Shown here: piece after piece, positions 60,795 through 64,000 of the stretch
How the letters are laid out: each line of letters starts with the position of its first letter
Numbering within the stretch: position 1 is the first letter of the stretch
From: an uncultured bacterium
Lineage (GTDB): Bacteria; Cyanobacteriota; Vampirovibrionia; Gastranaerophilales; Gastranaerophilaceae
Direction of reading: 5' to 3'
NCBI GenBank assembly: GCA_947428835.1
Contig: CANENE010000004.1
Location: forward strand, 88,298-152,297
DNA length: 64,000 bases
The notes under the pieces: generated by a model
Databases searched by the model: none
Told to the model about the DNA's origin: nothing
The model's input: the letters and a program-made list of their open reading frames with translations, nothing else
Made by a program: the position numbers and the translations under genes

Positions 60795-61679
60795 TTGATA
60801 AATAGTATAACCACCAGTAATACTATGTTTAATTCGGCGAATGTCGCAGCAGCAAATAAATCAAGCGAAGCCAAAACAGATTTAGATGCAATAAATACTA
60901 GTCAAGCAACAACAACGGGCGAAGATGACTCTAACGATACAAGGCTGATTGCGCACAGAGGCTATAGCGCAATTGCTCCGGAAAACACAATGGCTGCTTT
61001 TCAAGCAGCCGTCGATTCCGGATTTGATGCAATAGAACTTGATGTAAATTGGACAAAAGATGGTGTGCCTGTGGTTATTCACGATGATAAAATTAATCGT
61101 ACTGCAAGAAATGAAAATGGAAGCAGATTATTTTTTGCTCAAAAATGTTCTGATTTAACATACGAAGAACTTTTAAAATACGATTTTGGAAGCTCCTTTT
61201 CTGCTGATTTCAAAGGTGAAAAAATCCCGACTTTGTACGAAGTTGTCGAATTTGCAAAAGATAACGATGTAGAGCTTTATATCGAGCTTAAAAAGACTAA
61301 AAATTTTGATAATTCAAAAGCGCAAATGCTGTTAGACAATGTTGAAAAATTGGGATTATCTGATAAAGTTACCTGGATTAGTTATCAAGATGATTATCTA
61401 AAGACAATAAGTGATCTTGATAATGATGCAAGGCTTGGGTATTTAACAAAAAAATCGATTAATCAGGATATTCTTGAAATTTTAGATGAGATTAATACAG
61501 ATGAAAACGAAGTCTTTTTGGATATAAAATCATCTAAAGTCAGAGAAAAAGGAATCGATATTTTAAGTGAATCAGGTTATGATTTTGAGGCATGGACGGT
61601 TGATAGCCAAAAAGAAAGCGAAAGATTGAATAGTCATGGCTGTCGTGGAATAACGACAAATGGCGGATTACTTGATTAA
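60795..61679 (+). CDS. Glycerophosphodiester phosphodiesterase
   Basis: 294 residues from a TTG start preceded by AGGATGG. Polar first 50 residues, then the GDPD barrel: LIAHRGYSAIAPENTMAAF (catalytic His-Arg), AIELDVNWTKDGVPVVIHDD (metal ligands Glu, Asp; second catalytic His), KIPTLYEVVEF, ELYIELKK and the C-terminal YDFEAWTVD with the GITTNGG end. It splits glycerophosphodiesters into glycerol-3-phosphate and an alcohol. No signal peptide is visible, so it acts in the cytoplasm or is exported by an unknown route. Terminated at 61822. Confidence 0.93.
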   Translation: MINSITTSNTMFNSANVAAANKSSEAKTDLDAINTSQATTTGEDDSNDTRLIAHRGYSAIAPENTMAAFQAAVDSGFDAIELDVNWTKDGVPVVIHDDKINRTARNENGSRLFFAQKCSDLTYEELLKYDFGSSFSADFKGEKIPTLYEVVEFAKDNDVELYIELKKTKNFDNSKAQMLLDNVEKLGLSDKVTWISYQDDYLKTISDLDNDARLGYLTKKSINQDILEILDEINTDENEVFLDIKSSKVREKGIDILSESGYDFEAWTVDSQKESERLNSHGCRGITTNGGLLD

Positions 61680-61819
61680 TATCAGAGTATTAAAATATTA
61701 TTTATATAATATTTGACTTTCTATTTTGTATTATTTATAATTTGTATATAGATTTGAAAATATTTATCAGATGAAAATTTGGTGACAAAAAGTTTAAAAT
61801 CTTAATTCCAGACAGTTAA

Positions 61820-61857
61820 GGCCACAGTGGGAGTATTTCTGCTGTGGTTGTTTTTAT
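61820..61857 (+). terminator. Terminator of the GDPD gene
   Basis: CCACAG (61822-61827) / CTGTGG (61842-61847) stem followed by TTGTTTTTATCTT. About 140 bases after the stop. Confidence 0.7.
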
Positions 61858-61899
61858 CTTGATTAGTATTTGTATACATTATTTTTGTATTCAAATAAA

Positions 61900-61931
61900 A
61901 AAATGGCGTGAGTGTTAAAACATTCACGCCG
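61900..61931 (-). terminator. Terminator of the repeat surface protein gene
   Basis: GGCGTGAGTG / CATTCACGCC (10 bp, one G-T) around a short loop. Minus-strand sequence continues with seven T. Lies 22 bases after the gene's stop. Confidence 0.9.
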
Positions 61932-61952
61932 GAACACAAAAATAAAGTTTAA

Positions 61953-64000
61953 TTAGTTTGTGTTTTCTGCTCCGTTGTATACGCATCTGGCGCTTGCTGC
62001 AAGTGTATAGTATCCTACAAAAGCAGTTTCTTGAGTAATACCGGGTGCATAGTAATAATTGGTACTGGTTTGAGTAGAGGTCCAATAAAAATGCGGAGTG
62101 CACCAAGTATTATATCCCGATGCCCCCGTAGCGCCAGGACATACATTATTGTATGCACATTGTACATAGCCTGCTACTGTACCATGAGAGCAGAATTGTA
62201 ATCCATTTTTTCCTTTGTTTTCGCTTAATATGTCCATATATTTAGACATGTTGACTATTTCTGCATTTGTAGGAAGTCTCCAGTAATTTGCTTTGGTTTT
62301 TCCTCCTGCAGTATGCGCCTTGCAGGCAGCATTTGCAACGTTCCACTGGCAAACTGTCCTGTTGCAGCCCGAGTAATCTGCACCTGCATTACCTAAGACT
62401 CCGCAAGAAGCTGCAGTTTTTCCTTGCCAACAACAAGACCCTGCCTTTGCGCAGCTTTGACCTGCATTTATTGCATATTGTCTGTATTCCGAAGGAATTA
62501 AAGGTCCCGAGCCATTTGTGCCCGTGTCGCCTACATTGTATCTTGTAATACACAGGTTTCTTGCACCTCCTGCATATTTTTTATGTACAAAAATGGCTGC
62601 CAGTTTGTCGCAATCGGTTTGTGATTTTGGTTCGTCATCAGGTGCGTTATCGTCATCGTAGTTATCAGTATTGTCTTGTTTTAATGCTATGGCGCCGTCA
62701 TACACACATCTGGCACTTGCCGCAAGAGAATTGTTTACTGATAAAGAAGTTTCTTGCGTAATACCTGTTACAAAAAAGTAATTAGGGCTTGTTTGTGTTG
62801 ATGTCCATACAAAGTGCGGAGTGCACCAAGCATTGTATCCTGATATTCCTGCTGCGCCCGGACATACATTATTGTATGCACATTGTACATAGCCTGCTAC
62901 AGCACTATGGGTGCATAATTGGAGACCGTCCTTGCCTCTGTCGTTATTTATAATGTTCATATAATTTGTCATATTTACAAGTTCTGCTTGGGTTGGCAAT
63001 CTCCAATATCCTGCCTGTGTTTTTCCGCCCGCAGTCCATCTTAAACAGCTGTCGCTTGCTGCGTTGTACTGGCAAACAACTCTGTTGCAGCCCGAGTAAT
63101 TTGCTCCTGCATTACCTGTCATTCCGCATGTTGCTGCAGTCTTTCCTTTATAGCAGCAATATCCCGGATATGAACATGTTTGTCCTGCATTTAAAATATA
63201 GCTGCTGTATTCTGAAGGTATTGTAGGACCACTTCCGCTCGGGCCGCTATCGCCTACATTATATTTGCTTACGCAAAGATTTCTTGCACCTCCTGCATAC
63301 TTTTTATGAACGAAAATTGCAGTCAGCTTTTCGCAGTCGGCTTGTGACTTTGGTTCATCCTTTGGAGCGTTGCTATCGTCATAGTCGCTTAAATCCTCGC
63401 TATAATTATCGGCTTTTGTGATGCCGTCGTAAACGCATCTTGCACTTGCTGCAAGAGAATTGTTTGCTGATAAAGAAGTTTCTTGCGTAATACCTGTAAC
63501 AAAAAAGTATCCCGGGCTTGTTTGTGTTGACGTCCACATAAAATGAGGTGTGCACCAAGCATTGTATCCTGATATTCCTGCTGCGCCCGGACATACATTA
63601 TAGTATGCACATTGTACATAGCCTGCTACCGAACCATGAGAACAGAGTTGAAGACCATTTGCACCTTTGTTATTATTTAATTCGTTAAGATGCTGTGCCC
63701 AAACTGTAATTTCAGAGCTTTTCGGCAGCCTCCAGGCGCCTTTTGCGGTGGCTCCAAAGGCATTATATTCTCTGCAAGCGGCGTTTGCTGCGTTATACTG
63801 GCATACTGTTCTATTACAGCCGCTATAATTAGCCCCTGCATTACCTGTAATACCGCAGGCATTTGCAGTTTTTCCTTTAAAACAGCAGTTTCCGGGATAT
63901 GGGCAAGTCTGTCCTGCTGCCATAATGTATTGATTGAAGCTTTCGGGTATCGGAGGTCCAAACCCGTCAGGACCTGCGTCTCCTACATTGTATTTAGAAA
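61953..64000 (-). CDS. Large Cys-rich repeat protein, N-terminus outside window
   Basis: At least 680 codons, open to the right edge with no start. Three repeats with a period of about 241-243 residues start at AGQTC near the right end and recur (about residues 246 and 487 counted from the ATG at 63923). Each repeat has an acidic linker (DDDNAPDDEPKSQ), KKYAGGARNLC, YNVGD, then AGQTC, NAGANYSGCNR, a WRLPT core, GYVQCAYNNVCPGA and ITQETS with LAASARCVYDG. Twelve or more Cys per repeat imply disulphides outside the cytoplasm. The WRLP and ASARCV motifs recall the FGE/C-type lectin-like fold (Fibrobacter major-paralogous domain). Probably an adhesin; not proven. Confidence 0.8.
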   Translation of the reverse strand, partial: SKYNVGDAGPDGFGPPIPESFNQYIMAAGQTCPYPGNCCFKGKTANACGITGNAGANYSGCNRTVCQYNAANAACREYNAFGATAKGAWRLPKSSEITVWAQHLNELNNNKGANGLQLCSHGSVAGYVQCAYYNVCPGAAGISGYNAWCTPHFMWTSTQTSPGYFFVTGITQETSLSANNSLAASARCVYDGITKADNYSEDLSDYDDSNAPKDEPKSQADCEKLTAIFVHKKYAGGARNLCVSKYNVGDSGPSGSGPTIPSEYSSYILNAGQTCSYPGYCCYKGKTAATCGMTGNAGANYSGCNRVVCQYNAASDSCLRWTAGGKTQAGYWRLPTQAELVNMTNYMNIINNDRGKDGLQLCTHSAVAGYVQCAYNNVCPGAAGISGYNAWCTPHFVWTSTQTSPNYFFVTGITQETSLSVNNSLAASARCVYDGAIALKQDNTDNYDDDNAPDDEPKSQTDCDKLAAIFVHKKYAGGARNLCITRYNVGDTGTNGSGPLIPSEYRQYAINAGQSCAKAGSCCWQGKTAASCGVLGNAGADYSGCNRTVCQWNVANAACKAHTAGGKTKANYWRLPTNAEIVNMSKYMDILSENKGKNGLQFCSHGTVAGYVQCAYNNVCPGATGASGYNTWCTPHFYWTSTQTSTNYYYAPGITQETAFVGYYTLAASARCVYNGAENTN

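Noticed and set aside
61953..64000. Diversity-generating retroelement acting on the repeat protein
   Set aside because: No reverse transcriptase, template repeat or adenine-biased variation can be shown in the window; differences between repeats are mixed.
1..64000. CRISPR arrays, insertion sequences or transposase genes
   Set aside because: No regularly spaced repeats and no transposase-like protein seen on either strand.

Overview
The window is AT-rich DNA from a Gram-negative (diderm) bacterium. It most likely belongs to the non-photosynthetic sister lineage of Cyanobacteria (Vampirovibrionia/Melainabacteria, gut order Gastranaerophilales). This is inferred from gene content: a cyanobacterial RpaB-type response regulator, an OmpH/Skp-like chaperone, TolC-like proteins, KdsD, a meso-Dap-type MurE, RNase Y beside a YmdB-type phosphoesterase, and several large proteins I cannot place in any general family. 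No 16S rRNA or other phylogenetic marker RNA is present, so the placement is an inference.

Layout. 1-9.3 kb: end of metK, a DciA-like gene, a 32-codon gene with its own promoter and terminator, a paralogous hypothetical, rny-ymdB-PHP, and an M14 amidase beside the RpaB-like regulator. 9.3-17 kb: a radical SAM enzyme, tRNA-Cys, a possible cysteine protease, kdsD, a kinase-fold protein and an acyltransferase. 17-24.7 kb: a decayed block. It holds a broken glycosyltransferase and a complete but broken type I secretion locus (TolC-, RTX-, HlyB- and HlyD-like). A pair of small paralogous genes with matching upstream elements sits in and beside this block. 24.7-29 kb: tRNA-Ser, ompH, two plsC-like acyltransferases, a second member of the paralogous family and an HD-domain protein. 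29.0-45.3 kb: the head, tail, packaging and lysis genes of a podovirus, all on the minus strand. No integrase, repressor or replication gene is visible, and two plus-strand cargo genes interrupt the module. 45.5-51 kb: tRNA-His and a junk-like segment, then a fragment of a second phage lodged between a truncated DHA2-type efflux pump and a truncated TolC. 51-59.6 kb: part of a dcw cell-wall cluster (rsmH, ftsL-like, ftsI, murE) led by a BlaI-type regulator, then MscS and a TPR protein. 59.6-64 kb: a pilin-like protein, a GDPD phosphodiesterase and the C-terminal part of a large Cys-rich repeat protein that runs off the right edge.

Most interesting signal: two phage-derived toxin-like genes, each fused to or placed beside head-assembly sequence, and each facing a small convergent gene that ends within 10 bp of it. 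The first is a lipase-fold protein with a MuF-type cysteine motif at its N-terminus, paired with a five-helix membrane protein (40.8-42.8 kb). The second is a portal C-terminus fused to a papain-fold deamidase-like domain, paired with a 99-residue protein (48.6-50.0 kb). Both look like toxin/immunity or superinfection cassettes carried in phage structural operons.
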